The notes beneath the pieces are model-generated. The model saw only the letters and a list, made by a program, of their open reading frames with translations. It made no database searches and had not been told where the DNA came from. Shown one piece after another: positions 35,788-45,188 of a DNA stretch of 64,000 bases; position 1 is the first letter of the stretch, and every line of letters begins with the position of its first letter. Source of the stretch: Anatilimnocola aggregata (GTDB lineage Bacteria; Planctomycetota; Planctomycetia; Pirellulales; Pirellulaceae); NCBI RefSeq assembly GCF_007747655.1, contig NZ_CP036274.1, positions 744,001 to 808,000 on the forward strand, in the 5' to 3' direction. Made by a program: the position numbers and the translations under genes.

Positions 35788-37734
35788 CTACGGAATCGGC
35801 GGGCCTTGCTTGAGCCAGGCTTCGTTGAAGGCGGCCACGCTTTGCCGCGAACCGAATGCATAGATCACGCCGTTCGGAGCTTGGGTCAGGGCGAGGTAAC
35901 CACCCAGGTCGTCCAACTTGCGGACGTGGGTCCAGGTGGCGCCATCATCGGGCGAAAGGGCAACATAGGTGGGGCCGCCGACAATTTTCCTCGTACTATC
36001 CGCTGAAACGAGCACGACGGCTCCGCTGGCCAATCGCAGTGCAGCGGACTTTTGCCCCACGCTCACGCCGGGCAAGGGGGTGGCGATTGACTTCCACGTT
36101 TGACCAAGATCGGCCGTGACCAATAGCGGCAGGGGATTTGGCCCACGCAGGAAAAGTCCCAGCGAGTGATCTTTGCGCACGAACAGCGCCGGGTGAATCG
36201 CGTACTTCTTGTCGCACGCTTCGCGCAGGTCGCCTGTGCACAATTGCCACGACTGGCCATGGTCGCTGCTGGTCAGAAGTCGTTCGTGTCGGTGATTGTC
36301 GCCGTCTATGGCGAGCACCAGCGTGCCACCGGGCAACGCCACCGCCGAGCAAGGCTGCGAGAGTTTGACTCCTTCCTCACGCGACCAGATGATGCGCGCG
36401 GGCGTCCACGTATTGCCACTATCGTCGGAAGTGCGCACGGCGATGGCGGCATCGTCCCAGCCTTTCAAACCCTGACCAAAGAAATGAAAGATCCGCTCGC
36501 CAGCCGTCAGCAATACCGGCGCGTGGTCGTTCATATCGGGAATATCGAGCAGACAGGCTGCAGGTTCCCAGCGATTCGTCCCCGCGCGCAAGCGGGTGAA
36601 ACCCTGAGCCAACTCGCGACCTTCTTCCGATTTGGTCGTATACCAGGCCGCGAGAATATCGCCGTTGGGACAACTGCAGACGGCCGCGAAATGATTCCAC
36701 GCGCTATAGACCGGCCCCCAACTGTTTGCGGGAATCGTTGCTCGCCGATTATCCGAGAGGAAATTATCGAAGTAGGGCTGGGAAGGATCGACGGACGGAA
36801 GCTTGGTTGGCAACGGACCACTGCCTGCCGGCTTTTGCCCCGTACTGGCCAGAGGTTGAGACTTGGGCAACTCGCCGAGGACCACGCGAAAACCGACCGC
36901 GCGATTGGCATCGTCTGGCAAGTACCCACCGCGATTGGCCGAGCGGCAATAGCGGCCGCTCCCCACAAAGTTGCCCCGTTTGCGACCGTTGTAACTGCCG
37001 CCGCGCACCACGCGGGCAATTCCCTCTGCCGCGCCGACGGGATCGGTTTGCTCGGTGGCTGGATAAGGTCCATACCAATCGTGGCACCACTCTTCGACAT
37101 TTCCATGCAGATCGAACAGGCCCCAGGCATTCGGCGGAAAACTGGCGACCTTCATGGTCGTTGGTCGCGGTTTGTCATCGGTCGTCACTCCCAGGTTGGC
37201 AGCTGCAGCGGTTAATTCCTCGCCAGTAGTGAACACAGTCGTCGTCCCCGCGCGGCAGGCATACTCCCACTCGGCTTCGGTGGGGAGTCGATACGGGCGG
37301 CCTTCTTTCTTAGTGAGCCAAGCGCAGAAGTCGCACGTTTGTTGCCAGGTTACGTAGGTAACCGGCTCGTCGTCCGCTTTTGAAACATTGCCGAGGCCGC
37401 GCCGGGTCTTGTGCTTCGGATCAAACTGCTCGTACTGCGCATTGGTGACTTCCGTTGCCCCCAAGTGAAAGGGGCGCGAAATAGTCACCTGGTGCGCTGG
37501 CGACTCGTCGTAGTCGCGCTGATCGAACTCAGCCTGGCTTTGCGGCGGCAAGTCACTCGTGCCCATGACAAAACGGCCCGGTGCAATGGGAAGCAGCTTC
37601 ATCCCCAGCGAGTTGACGATCGTTTCGCCACGCGCTGGCGCTTTCTCTTGCGCAGGTGCTGGCAAGGCAAAGAGTGTGACCGTTAGTAATAAGAGCGATG
37701 TCTGCGGGCAAGAGAGGTTCATCGCAATCGCCAT
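35788..37734 (-). CDS. Secreted fusion: SUMF1/FGE-fold domain plus sialidase-like BNR propeller
   Basis: 648 residues; a signal peptide covers about 1-29 (start ATG 37734 or 37722). Residues about 35-285 are a formylglycine-generating-enzyme-fold domain: NSLGMKLLPIAPGRFVMG, RLPTEAEWEYACRAGT, WGLFDLHGNVEEWCHDWYG and NRAVGFRVV. The C-terminal Cys pair of active FGE seems incomplete: only YCRSA is seen after RGGSYNGRKRG. Residues about 325-640 form a sialidase-type propeller with Asp boxes SDDSGNTW, SSDHGQSW, TADLGQTW and SPDDGATW. The FGE fold here may therefore bind ligand rather than activate sulfatases. No sulfatase gene is present in the window. Confidence 0.88.
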   Translation of the reverse strand: MAIAMNLSCPQTSLLLLTVTLFALPAPAQEKAPARGETIVNSLGMKLLPIAPGRFVMGTSDLPPQSQAEFDQRDYDESPAHQVTISRPFHLGATEVTNAQYEQFDPKHKTRRGLGNVSKADDEPVTYVTWQQTCDFCAWLTKKEGRPYRLPTEAEWEYACRAGTTTVFTTGEELTAAAANLGVTTDDKPRPTTMKVASFPPNAWGLFDLHGNVEEWCHDWYGPYPATEQTDPVGAAEGIARVVRGGSYNGRKRGNFVGSGRYCRSANRGGYLPDDANRAVGFRVVLGELPKSQPLASTGQKPAGSGPLPTKLPSVDPSQPYFDNFLSDNRRATIPANSWGPVYSAWNHFAAVCSCPNGDILAAWYTTKSEEGRELAQGFTRLRAGTNRWEPAACLLDIPDMNDHAPVLLTAGERIFHFFGQGLKGWDDAAIAVRTSDDSGNTWTPARIIWSREEGVKLSQPCSAVALPGGTLVLAIDGDNHRHERLLTSSDHGQSWQLCTGDLREACDKKYAIHPALFVRKDHSLGLFLRGPNPLPLLVTADLGQTWKSIATPLPGVSVGQKSAALRLASGAVVLVSADSTRKIVGGPTYVALSPDDGATWTHVRKLDDLGGYLALTQAPNGVIYAFGSRQSVAAFNEAWLKQGPPIP

Positions 37735-37758
37735 TCGTGAGAGGTGGTGCCGCTACTC

Positions 37759-39078
37759 TTACTTTTGCTTTATCGTGGCATTCAACAGCACCGCAGTCAT
37801 GGTGAGAAGACCGGTCTTGATGGTCGGTTCGGGAATGGGGAAATAAGCATCCGTGTGTGTGAGTGACAAGGGCGCGCCGCCATTCTTGGCTGCGGCAACT
37901 CGCTCGGGTGAGGCTGTACCCAAAAAGTAATAACAGCCGGGCACACCCGCGAGAACGAAGCGGCTGAAGTCTTCGCCACCGAGGCTCATCGGTCGCTCGT
38001 GTACATGGTCGCTGCCAAGGACATCCTTGAGTACCGCGACCGTCGCCGCGGTGATTTCGGGATCGTTCACCAGGGCTGGGGTGAATTGCTCCTCGTCGAT
38101 GAGTACGGTCGGCTCGGGCGCGCGGGCAGCAGTGGCGGCGGCAGTCGCGATGCGCCGAATCGCTTCGAGAACGTGCTGGCGCGATTTGTCGTTCGTCGTC
38201 CGCACAGTCAGTTGCAGGCGCACTTCATTGGGGATCACGTTGTGCTTGGTACCACCATTGATGCTGCCGACTGTCACCACGGCCGCATCGAGCGGGTCGA
38301 GTTCGCGACTGACGATGGTTTGCAAATCGATCACAATGCGGGCGGCAATCACCACGGGGTCGATCGTGACTTGCGGCGCGGCACCATGCCCACCTTTGCC
38401 CAGGACCACGATATCGACCGTGTCGACGTTGGCCTGCATTTGCCCGCTGCGATAGTTCACATGCCCGTGCGGAAAGCGGGCGTCGCAATGCAAGGCGAAA
38501 CACTTCTCAGGGCGGGGAAAACGATGAAAGAGACCATCGGCCAGCATCATCCGTGCGCCCGCGCCGACCTCTTCTGCCGGCTGACCGACAAAGACGATCG
38601 TCCCTTGCCAATGAGCGCGCAGTTCGTCCATCAGCCGGGCCGTGCCCACCAGATTTGTCATGTTCACATCGTGGCCGCAGGCATGCATCACGCCTACATC
38701 GCGTCCCTGGCGATCGCGCGTGCGCACCTGGCTGGCGTAGGGGAGCTTCGTCCGTTCCGCAATCGGCAGTGCGTCCATATCGGCGCGCAGCATGATGGTG
38801 GGGCCGTTGCCGTTCTTCATCACGCCGACCACGCCATGCCCACCGACATCGGTCGTCACCTCGCAATGGGCGTTCTTTAATTCGAGGGCAATTCGGGCCG
38901 CCGTTTCTTTCTCGGCCAGCGATAACTCCGGATGCGAATGGAGATGCTTGTAAAGAGTTTCGAGCGACGGATAGTGCGAATCAATCTGTTTTCGCACGTC
39001 GCGGAGCAACGTCGCATCCTGGGCAACAGCTGCTACGGCGCTCGTCATCAGCAGGCAGAGGGCGCTGACTCGCATCAT
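37759..39078 (-). CDS. M20 family metallo-amidohydrolase (N-acyl-amino-acid hydrolase type), secreted
   Basis: 439 residues from ATG 39078, which begins a signal peptide (MMRVSALCLLMTSAVAAVAQ); a GTG at 39120 is the alternative. M20 zinc-ligand motifs are clear: MLRADMDALPI, MHACGHDVNM, the Glu-Glu of QPAEEVGAGARM and the LHCDARFPHG segment. The dimerisation domain (KGGHGAAPQVTIDPVVIAA) and the C-terminal MSLGGEDFSRF complete the family pattern. Such enzymes deacylate N-acyl or hippurate-type amino acids. Export suggests action on external peptide or amide substrates. It lies 24 bases upstream of the FGE/sialidase gene. Confidence 0.93.
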   Translation of the reverse strand: MMRVSALCLLMTSAVAAVAQDATLLRDVRKQIDSHYPSLETLYKHLHSHPELSLAEKETAARIALELKNAHCEVTTDVGGHGVVGVMKNGNGPTIMLRADMDALPIAERTKLPYASQVRTRDRQGRDVGVMHACGHDVNMTNLVGTARLMDELRAHWQGTIVFVGQPAEEVGAGARMMLADGLFHRFPRPEKCFALHCDARFPHGHVNYRSGQMQANVDTVDIVVLGKGGHGAAPQVTIDPVVIAARIVIDLQTIVSRELDPLDAAVVTVGSINGGTKHNVIPNEVRLQLTVRTTNDKSRQHVLEAIRRIATAAATAARAPEPTVLIDEEQFTPALVNDPEITAATVAVLKDVLGSDHVHERPMSLGGEDFSRFVLAGVPGCYYFLGTASPERVAAAKNGGAPLSLTHTDAYFPIPEPTIKTGLLTMTAVLLNATIKQK

Positions 39079-39153
39079 CGGTGTAAGCCTTAGAAAGTAG
39101 CTCGAAACAAGTGTATTCACGCGCCCGGCATGATTTGCAGCAGCGGCCGGAGA

Positions 39154-40572
39154 TCAAGCCAAAATGCCTTTAACCACGTGGCCAGAAACATCGGTGAGGC
39201 GGAAATCGCGACCGGCGTAGCGGTAGGTGAGTCGTTCATGATCGAGCCCGAGCAGGTGGAGCAGTGTCGCGTGCAGATCGTGCACGTGAACTTTATTCTC
39301 GACGGCATAGTAACCGAATTCGTCGGTCGCGCCGTACTTAAAGCCCGATTTCACGCCGCCACCGGCCAGCCACATGGTGAAGCCTTCCGGGTTGTGATCG
39401 CGACCGTCGGTCCCTTGCGCAACAGGCGTGCGACCGAATTCGCCGCCCCACAAGACCAGCGTATCGTCGAGCAGTCCGCGGAGTTTCAGATCTTGTAAGA
39501 GCGCGGCGATGGGGCGGTCGACTTCCAGCGCATTCTTCGAATGCCCCGCTTTCAGATTTCCGTGCTGATCCCATTGCACGGCAGCATCGCTGTGCGTGAC
39601 TTGCACAAAACGGACGCCGCGCTCGACGAACCGCCGGGCGAGCAAGCACTGACGGCCAAAGTTCTCTGTCACCTTGTCGTCGAGACCATAGGCAGTGCGC
39701 GTGGCAGCTGATTCGCGCCCGAGATCTTCGATTTCGGGAAAGGCAGCCTGCATGCGAAAAGCGAGCTCAAACGAATCGATGCGACCTTCGAGTGCCTGAT
39801 CGGGCCCCGTCGTTTGCAAATGCTCGCGATTGATTTCGGCAAGCAGGTCGAGTTCGCGCCGCTGCTGGCCACGATCGACGGCGGCATTCCTCAAGTATCG
39901 CACTTGGGCCTGCGTGGCTGGAATGCTCGCATTGCCTAGCGGAGTGCCCGAATAGGGGGCTGGCAAAAACGCGGAGCTCCAGTTTTTTACGCCACCGTGC
40001 GCAAGCGTGGGACAAATGGTCACAAAGCCGGGAAGATCTTGATTCTCGGTACCGAGGCCATAAGTCACCCACGAGCCCATGCTGGGCCGACTGAACGAAT
40101 CGCTGCCGGTATGCATCTTCAGCAGGGCACCGCCGTGGGCGGCATTCGAGCCATGCAGCGAGTTGATAATGCAGAGGTCGTCGACGCACTTGGCCACCTG
40201 AGGGAAGAGTTCGCTGACTTCGATGCCACTCTCGCCGTACTTCTGAAACTTCCAAGGCGACTTGAGCAAGTTACCCGTGGGAGCAAATTGCACGCGTGGC
40301 TTGGCGAACGGCACGGGTTGGCCGTCCTTCTCTTGCAGCAGCGGTTTGGGGTCGAAGGTATCGACCTGCGATGGCCCACCTTTCATGAACAAAAAGATGA
40401 TGCGCTTGGCCCGCGCCGGAAAGTGCGGCGACTTTGGCGCTAAGGGAATGGCGGCGGAAACGGGCTGGTCACCGGCTAAGAGCGACGAGAGGGCGAGGTA
40501 GCCAAAACCAGCTGCGGAGCGCTGGAGCATTTGCCGGCGAGAAACCGGATGTGCGGCGGGCATCACATTCAC
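39154..40572 (-). CDS. DUF1501 domain-containing protein with Tat signal
   Basis: 472 residues from a GTG at 40572, preferred because GAGG lies seven bases upstream; an ATG at 40563 is the alternative. The leader has a twin-arginine motif (SRRQMLQRSAAGFGYLAL). The body is DUF1501, an alkaline-phosphatase-superfamily relative: IIFLFMKGGPSQVDTFDPKP, HGSNAAHGGALLKMHTG, DDTLVLWGGEFGRTP and GRDHNPEGFTMWLAGGG. The conserved His, Asp and Glu residues suggest metal binding, though the substrate is unknown. It follows the PSCyt1/DUF1553 gene by 15 bases, the normal arrangement of this pair in planctomycetes. Confidence 0.95.
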   Translation of the reverse strand: MNVMPAAHPVSRRQMLQRSAAGFGYLALSSLLAGDQPVSAAIPLAPKSPHFPARAKRIIFLFMKGGPSQVDTFDPKPLLQEKDGQPVPFAKPRVQFAPTGNLLKSPWKFQKYGESGIEVSELFPQVAKCVDDLCIINSLHGSNAAHGGALLKMHTGSDSFSRPSMGSWVTYGLGTENQDLPGFVTICPTLAHGGVKNWSSAFLPAPYSGTPLGNASIPATQAQVRYLRNAAVDRGQQRRELDLLAEINREHLQTTGPDQALEGRIDSFELAFRMQAAFPEIEDLGRESAATRTAYGLDDKVTENFGRQCLLARRFVERGVRFVQVTHSDAAVQWDQHGNLKAGHSKNALEVDRPIAALLQDLKLRGLLDDTLVLWGGEFGRTPVAQGTDGRDHNPEGFTMWLAGGGVKSGFKYGATDEFGYYAVENKVHVHDLHATLLHLLGLDHERLTYRYAGRDFRLTDVSGHVVKGILA

Positions 40573-40587
40573 AGGCTTACCTCGTGC

Positions 40588-43044
40588 TTAACGCAAGTAA
40601 AGGAATTCGTTGGCCGCAAGTAATACGTGACTCAGCGACGACCAGGCTCGCTGTTGGGCAGCAGCATCCGCCGCATCGGGAGCCTGACGCGCGACATAGG
40701 CCAGGGCTCGTTCTGTTTCGGTGCTGGTGGCAGCGCGGCCATACGTGCGCAGGTAAAGAAGTTTCACCCGCGCAGGATTGGCCTGCTCAAGGGCAAGCAC
40801 ACTCTGCGCGAGATTCTCGCTGGCCTTGAGGACCAGATCGCTATTGAGCATGAAGAGCGCCTGCGGAGCAACGACCGTACTAGCGCGGTTGCCGTCGAGC
40901 ACCGTGGCATCGGTGGCATCGAATAGTTGAAACACGTCGTATAGGTTATTGCGCACGACGGGCAGATAAAGCGAACGTCGTAAACTGTCGTATTTCGTGC
41001 CGTCTTTCGAAGTGTGATCGAAAAAGAACTCTCGGTTCCCCACATGCAACAGCGAACCGCCCGCTGTCCGATCGAGCAAGCCGCTGGTTGTCAGAATCGC
41101 GTCGCGAATTTCTTCAGCTTCCAAGCGCCGCACCGGCATTCGCCAGTACAGACGGTTCTCAGGATCAGCTGCGGCAGCGGTCGCGTTGAACGTGCTGCTC
41201 ATTTGATAAGTCTGCGAGAGCATGAGCAGGCGATGCATCGACTTAATCGACCAGCCACTCTGCATGAACTGCCGCGATAGCCAATCGAGCAAGGCTGGGT
41301 GCGAAGGAGCTTCGCCGAGACGGCCGAAGTTATCCGGTGTCGACACCAGCCCTTGGCCGAAATGCCAGCGCCAAATGCGATTGGCCATGACGCGGCTCGT
41401 GAGGGGATGATCGGGCTTCGTTAGCCACTCGGCCAGTTCCAAGCGGCCGCTCGTTTTCGCCGTGAGTGGCTGTTGTTCTGTGGAAACAAGAACCACGGGA
41501 AAACCTCGCGGCACTATTTTTCCCAGGGCGAGATGACTGCCCCGAATATGTACCGGGACGTCAGTCACTTCACCTTCGATCACACCCATCGCCGTCGGCA
41601 CCACCGGCGCGGTCTTGGAGAGCGTGGCCAGTTGTTCGCGGCGCACCTTTAACTCGGTTTGCACTTCGGCAGCAAACAACGGCTCGAACTCTTTCGGCAG
41701 TTCAGTCCCCGGCTTCGCCTGTTGCAGCAAGTCTTTGTTCTTTTTCACCAGCGCGTCGATGGCGCCTTTCTGTTCGGCAATCAGTTTGTCGAACGCTGCC
41801 TTGCGTTGTACTTCGGCTGGCGAGGCGAGTGGATTCTCCCACCACCGCGCGATGGTTTTGAAACTCTCCATCGTTCGCGTGCTCTTGAAAATGCCAACCA
41901 GCGCATAGTAATCTTCGGCGCTGATTGGATCGAACTTATGATCGTGGCAGCGAGCACAGCCGAACGTGAGGCCGAGCAGCGAGCGACCGATCGTATCGAC
42001 TTGCTCATCCAAAATGTCCATTTCCATCTTGGTTTTATCGACTTCGGCCAGCACCTTCGGGCCGAGGGCAAGAAACCCGGTCGCAATCAAACGGTCGTGT
42101 ACGACGTTCGGATCGGCAGCAGCGGGAAGCAAGTCGCCGGCCAGTTGCTCATGCAGAAATTGATCGTAAGGCTTATCCGCATTGAACGCGCGGACGACAT
42201 AGTCGCGATAGCGCCAGGCATTGCCGTGCGCGACATTCTCGTCGACGCCATTCGAATCGGCATAGCGAGCGACATCGAGCCAATGGCGGCCCCAGCGTTC
42301 GCCATAGTGCGTCGAGTCGAGCAGGCGGTCGATCACCTTCGCGTACGCAGCGGGGGAAGTGTCGTTTTCGAAAGCGGCGATTTCTTCTGGCGTTGGGGGC
42401 AGACCGGTGAGGTCGAACGTGGCACGACGCAGCAGCGTTAGTTTGTCGGCGGGTGGCGCAGGCTGCAGGTTCTTCGCTTCGAGTTCTGCCAGAACGAACT
42501 GATCGACGGGTGAGACCGGCCAGGTTTGATTTTTTACGGCGGGTGGTGACGGATTGGTAATGGGTTGCAGCGACCAGAACTGCCGGGCTTTGGCCAGATC
42601 GACTTTTTCGACTGCGATGGGCGCGCCAGCCTGGCGATCGGGATGAGGAGCGCCCATTTTCACCCAAGCGGTCAGATCGTTGATTTCGCGGTCGCTCAGT
42701 TTTTTCTTCGGCGGCATTTGCAGTTCGGCCAGTTGATAACCGACGACCGCGACCAGCAGACTCTTGTCGGGCTGGCCGGCAACCACCAGCGAACCCGCTT
42801 TGCCGCCGCGGGCGATGCCGTCCCAAGTATCGACGCGCAGTTTCGATTCCTGCGAATCCTCGCCGTGGCAGTCGTAACAATGCGTCGCCAAAATCGGCCG
42901 GACCTTGGTTTCGAAAAAGCGAATTCCTTCAGCTGCCGGGTCTTTGTCGTCAGCGGACAGGTTGACCGCCGAAAACGCCAAAAGTCCCACCACAAGAAAC
43001 TTTGCCAGCAGGCAATGAGCATGGTTGGGAGTGCTTGGTGACAT
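40588..43044 (-). CDS. PSCyt1/DUF1549/DUF1553 cytochrome-like protein
   Basis: 818 residues from ATG 43044, with a good Shine-Dalgarno (AGGTGA, 3-4 bases before the start). A signal peptide (FLVVGLLAFSAVNLSA) precedes the PSCyt1 cytochrome-c-like domain with a CxxCH motif at residues 56-60 (CYDCH). DUF1549 follows (PVDQFVLAELEAKNLQPAP, RRATFDLTGLPPTPEEI, YGERWGRHWLDVARYADSNG) with a second motif CARCH, then DUF1553 (SRVMANRIWRWHFGQGLV, WRMPVRRLEAEEIRDAIL). Exported, predicted to carry haem, and operonic with the DUF1501 gene. The pathway is unassigned. Confidence 0.95.
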   Translation of the reverse strand: MSPSTPNHAHCLLAKFLVVGLLAFSAVNLSADDKDPAAEGIRFFETKVRPILATHCYDCHGEDSQESKLRVDTWDGIARGGKAGSLVVAGQPDKSLLVAVVGYQLAELQMPPKKKLSDREINDLTAWVKMGAPHPDRQAGAPIAVEKVDLAKARQFWSLQPITNPSPPAVKNQTWPVSPVDQFVLAELEAKNLQPAPPADKLTLLRRATFDLTGLPPTPEEIAAFENDTSPAAYAKVIDRLLDSTHYGERWGRHWLDVARYADSNGVDENVAHGNAWRYRDYVVRAFNADKPYDQFLHEQLAGDLLPAAADPNVVHDRLIATGFLALGPKVLAEVDKTKMEMDILDEQVDTIGRSLLGLTFGCARCHDHKFDPISAEDYYALVGIFKSTRTMESFKTIARWWENPLASPAEVQRKAAFDKLIAEQKGAIDALVKKNKDLLQQAKPGTELPKEFEPLFAAEVQTELKVRREQLATLSKTAPVVPTAMGVIEGEVTDVPVHIRGSHLALGKIVPRGFPVVLVSTEQQPLTAKTSGRLELAEWLTKPDHPLTSRVMANRIWRWHFGQGLVSTPDNFGRLGEAPSHPALLDWLSRQFMQSGWSIKSMHRLLMLSQTYQMSSTFNATAAAADPENRLYWRMPVRRLEAEEIRDAILTTSGLLDRTAGGSLLHVGNREFFFDHTSKDGTKYDSLRRSLYLPVVRNNLYDVFQLFDATDATVLDGNRASTVVAPQALFMLNSDLVLKASENLAQSVLALEQANPARVKLLYLRTYGRAATSTETERALAYVARQAPDAADAAAQQRAWSSLSHVLLAANEFLYLR

Positions 43045-43334
43045 CGTTCACCTTTCGCATGGGCGCGAGTTAAGGGTGGGAAGCGACCAGCAGAGCGGCA
43101 GGAGGGTAAGAGCGCCAGCGGATTGGGGGCAGCAGCGCTCACCGAGCAGCAAAGTCCGATACGATGAATCATCGTTCATGGCACCACCGCAATCAACCCG
43201 ACGCCGTTGGGGGAAGAACCCAAGATTCTCCGAATTCTTTCTCCGCAGTTGACAAGGATGCTGCTTGTACGACGAAATAGAAGGTGAGGCTGCGAGCGCG
43301 GTGCTTGTATTTTCGTATTTGTCTGGAACGAATC

Positions 43335-44756
43335 ATGTTTGCTGCGTGGCGATTCAAGCTGAAGGAGGCCGAAACTGCGCTCCAGCAAGGCCGGCTTGAA
43401 GATGCGGCCACGCTGCTGCAGCAATCCGACTTACTTACTTACCTTCCCATTAAGCAACTCCTGGCGCAGGTGGCAATTGCGGTCGGTAAGCGGGGGATTG
43501 AACGAGCGCAGCGCGGGGAATTCGACTCTGCCTGGCGAGATCTGGAACTGGCCCGGGTGTGGGGCGGCGAAACCAACGAGTTTCAAACTGCACAGCGGAG
43601 CATCGTCGATGCGGCGCTCGCGGAAGTCGTCCACCATCTGGCCGCTGAGGATTCGACCGGTGCGCAGCAGCGGATCGATGCGCTGGCGCGTCGGCAGGTG
43701 AAGGGCGTCTCGCTCGATACGCTGCGCGAAGTTGCCCGCCGCTTGCAATCGGCGACAAAATTGCGCGAGCGGGCCCAATTTGCCGAAGCGCTCGAGCAAC
43801 TGCAGGCAGCTGCTGCGTTGCGGCCCGATCTGCCGGCGCTCGACGACCTGCTAAGGAAAACTCGTGAGGCAGCCGAACAAGCCCGGCAAGTGCAGGAGCA
43901 GTTGCACGTGGCGCTCGCGGCCGCTGATTGGACACAAACGCTGGCCCTCTCCGAACAGCTGCTGCAGGTTTCTCCGCAGTGTCGCCTGGCGCGCAACGCG
44001 CGGCGGCAAGCTTGGGCCGAAGTGGGCGGAAAACTGGGGGATTCGCGCGTGGCGCGCGAAACGCAACCCTGGGCTTCGTCGCTACTGGGTGGCAAAGAAG
44101 ATTGCGGCGTCGTGCTGGCGCGCGGGCCCCGCTTCTTGTTATGGGTCGATGCCGTTGGCGGTTACTTAGTTTGTCTGGCAGATGAAGTTGTCATCGGTCA
44201 GGCACATCCGGGCAATCAGGTCGATGTGCCAATCCAGGCCGATATTCGCCGCCGTCATGTCAGCATTAAACGCCAGGGCGAAGGTTACGTCCTTGATCCA
44301 CTCGCGGCGCGCGATTCACAGATTAGTGCCATGTCGACTCGGCAAGGGCGCGTGCGCATCGATGGCAAAGACATTCGCTCCCCCGTGCTATTAAACGATG
44401 GAGACGAGATTGAACTCGGCGAAGGCGTCAAGCTGCGGTTTCGCAAGCCGCACGCACTGAGTGCTTCGGCCCGATTGGAGATTCTCAGCAATCACCGGAC
44501 GCACCCCTTTGCGGATGCGGTGCTGTTGATGGCAGAGTCGGCGGTGCTCGGTCCAAAGTGGCAGAATCACGTGATCTGCCGCGACTGGGCTAGCGACGTA
44601 GTGCTTTATCGCCAGGAGGAGAACCTGTTTTGCCGGGCCATGCAGTCACTCGAAATCGACGGCCAGCTGCAGGAGGGTCGTGGCCGCCTGAATGTCCGCT
44701 CCCGAATCGTCGGCCCTGATTTTTCGCTCAGCTTGGAACCCGTCGAAGTTGCTTGA
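43335..44756 (+). CDS. FHA-domain protein with N-terminal helical repeats
   Basis: 473 residues from ATG 43335, preceded by GGAACG; a GTG start at 43284 would add an Arg-rich leader. Residues 1-235 are helical with TPR-like repeats (KEAETALQQGRLEDAATLLQ, QFAEALEQLQAAAALRPDL). An FHA domain occupies about 265-370: VVIGQAH, then RRRHVSIKRQGEGYVLDP and LNDGDEIELGEGVKLRF. FHA domains bind phosphothreonine peptides. The conserved RRRHVS loop suggests the phosphate-binding Arg/Ser are kept. No membrane segment or signal peptide, so cytoplasmic. It is 432 bases upstream of a Ser/Thr kinase gene on the same strand, making it a plausible reader of that kinase's products. Confidence 0.88.
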   Translation: MFAAWRFKLKEAETALQQGRLEDAATLLQQSDLLTYLPIKQLLAQVAIAVGKRGIERAQRGEFDSAWRDLELARVWGGETNEFQTAQRSIVDAALAEVVHHLAAEDSTGAQQRIDALARRQVKGVSLDTLREVARRLQSATKLRERAQFAEALEQLQAAAALRPDLPALDDLLRKTREAAEQARQVQEQLHVALAAADWTQTLALSEQLLQVSPQCRLARNARRQAWAEVGGKLGDSRVARETQPWASSLLGGKEDCGVVLARGPRFLLWVDAVGGYLVCLADEVVIGQAHPGNQVDVPIQADIRRRHVSIKRQGEGYVLDPLAARDSQISAMSTRQGRVRIDGKDIRSPVLLNDGDEIELGEGVKLRFRKPHALSASARLEILSNHRTHPFADAVLLMAESAVLGPKWQNHVICRDWASDVVLYRQEENLFCRAMQSLEIDGQLQEGRGRLNVRSRIVGPDFSLSLEPVEVA

Positions 44757-45188
44757 TGTGTTTTCCGCACTCTTTTCGCCCCTGCCCCTGCGGCAGGGGT
44801 TTAACGGCTTTTGCACTATTTAAGCACTGCTGGAAGGCTGTAGTGCAAAAGCCGTTAAACCCCCGGAGCAGGCCCGGGGGCGTGCCTGCGACGATCGTTG
44901 CCAACTTGTTCATTTCCAAGGAGTTGTGAAACGAACTAACGACCAGACGTGTATTATGAAGGAGAGTTTGACACGCGCCGCTCGCCTGTGGTTGGCAGCT
45001 TGAGGGAAATCGTCCGCGGATTCCCGCCAAGATTTGCGGCTGCGCAGCGAACACCTGAAGAGCGAAACGGGTCTTGCCACTGACGGCAATGCGATTCCGC
45101 CCGGGAGGGAGCACAGGATTGTTTGACCCTGGGGTTGATCCCCGGGATTCCATCCCAGGAACACTCCTTCGCGTAAGAAAGTGGACCG
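44757..45188. other. 432-base intergenic region upstream of the kinase gene, with palindromes
   Basis: No supportable gene on either strand; the minus-strand frames here are antisense or lack domains. The proximal half holds the inverted repeat listed separately, flanked by shorter GC-rich hairpins (around 44785-44799 and 44860-44880). The distal half, about 44890-45188, is the likely promoter and leader region of the kinase/sigma operon. It contains AT-rich stretches such as the one near 44930-44960, but I cannot name a promoter with confidence. Confidence 0.5.
44796..44863. repeat. Perfect 23-bp inverted repeat within nested GC-rich hairpins
   Basis: Positions 44796-44818 are the exact reverse complement of 44841-44863 (arm core TTTAACGGCTTTTGCACTA), with a 22-base loop. 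Smaller GC-rich hairpins flank both sides: CCCTGCGGCAGGG on the left and one built from CCCCGG/CCGGGG on the right. There is no T-run. It directly follows the FHA gene stop. The composite three-hairpin structure resembles a REP/BIME-like or MITE-like element more than a terminator. Confidence 0.85.

Noticed and set aside
35788-37734. Active sulfatase-modifying FGE
   Set aside because: Only one of the two expected C-terminal cysteines is seen and no sulfatase gene lies in the window.
44796-44863. Insertion sequence end or MITE with a target duplication
   Set aside because: The repeat is inverted and perfect, but no transposase gene and no flanking direct repeat of clear length were seen.
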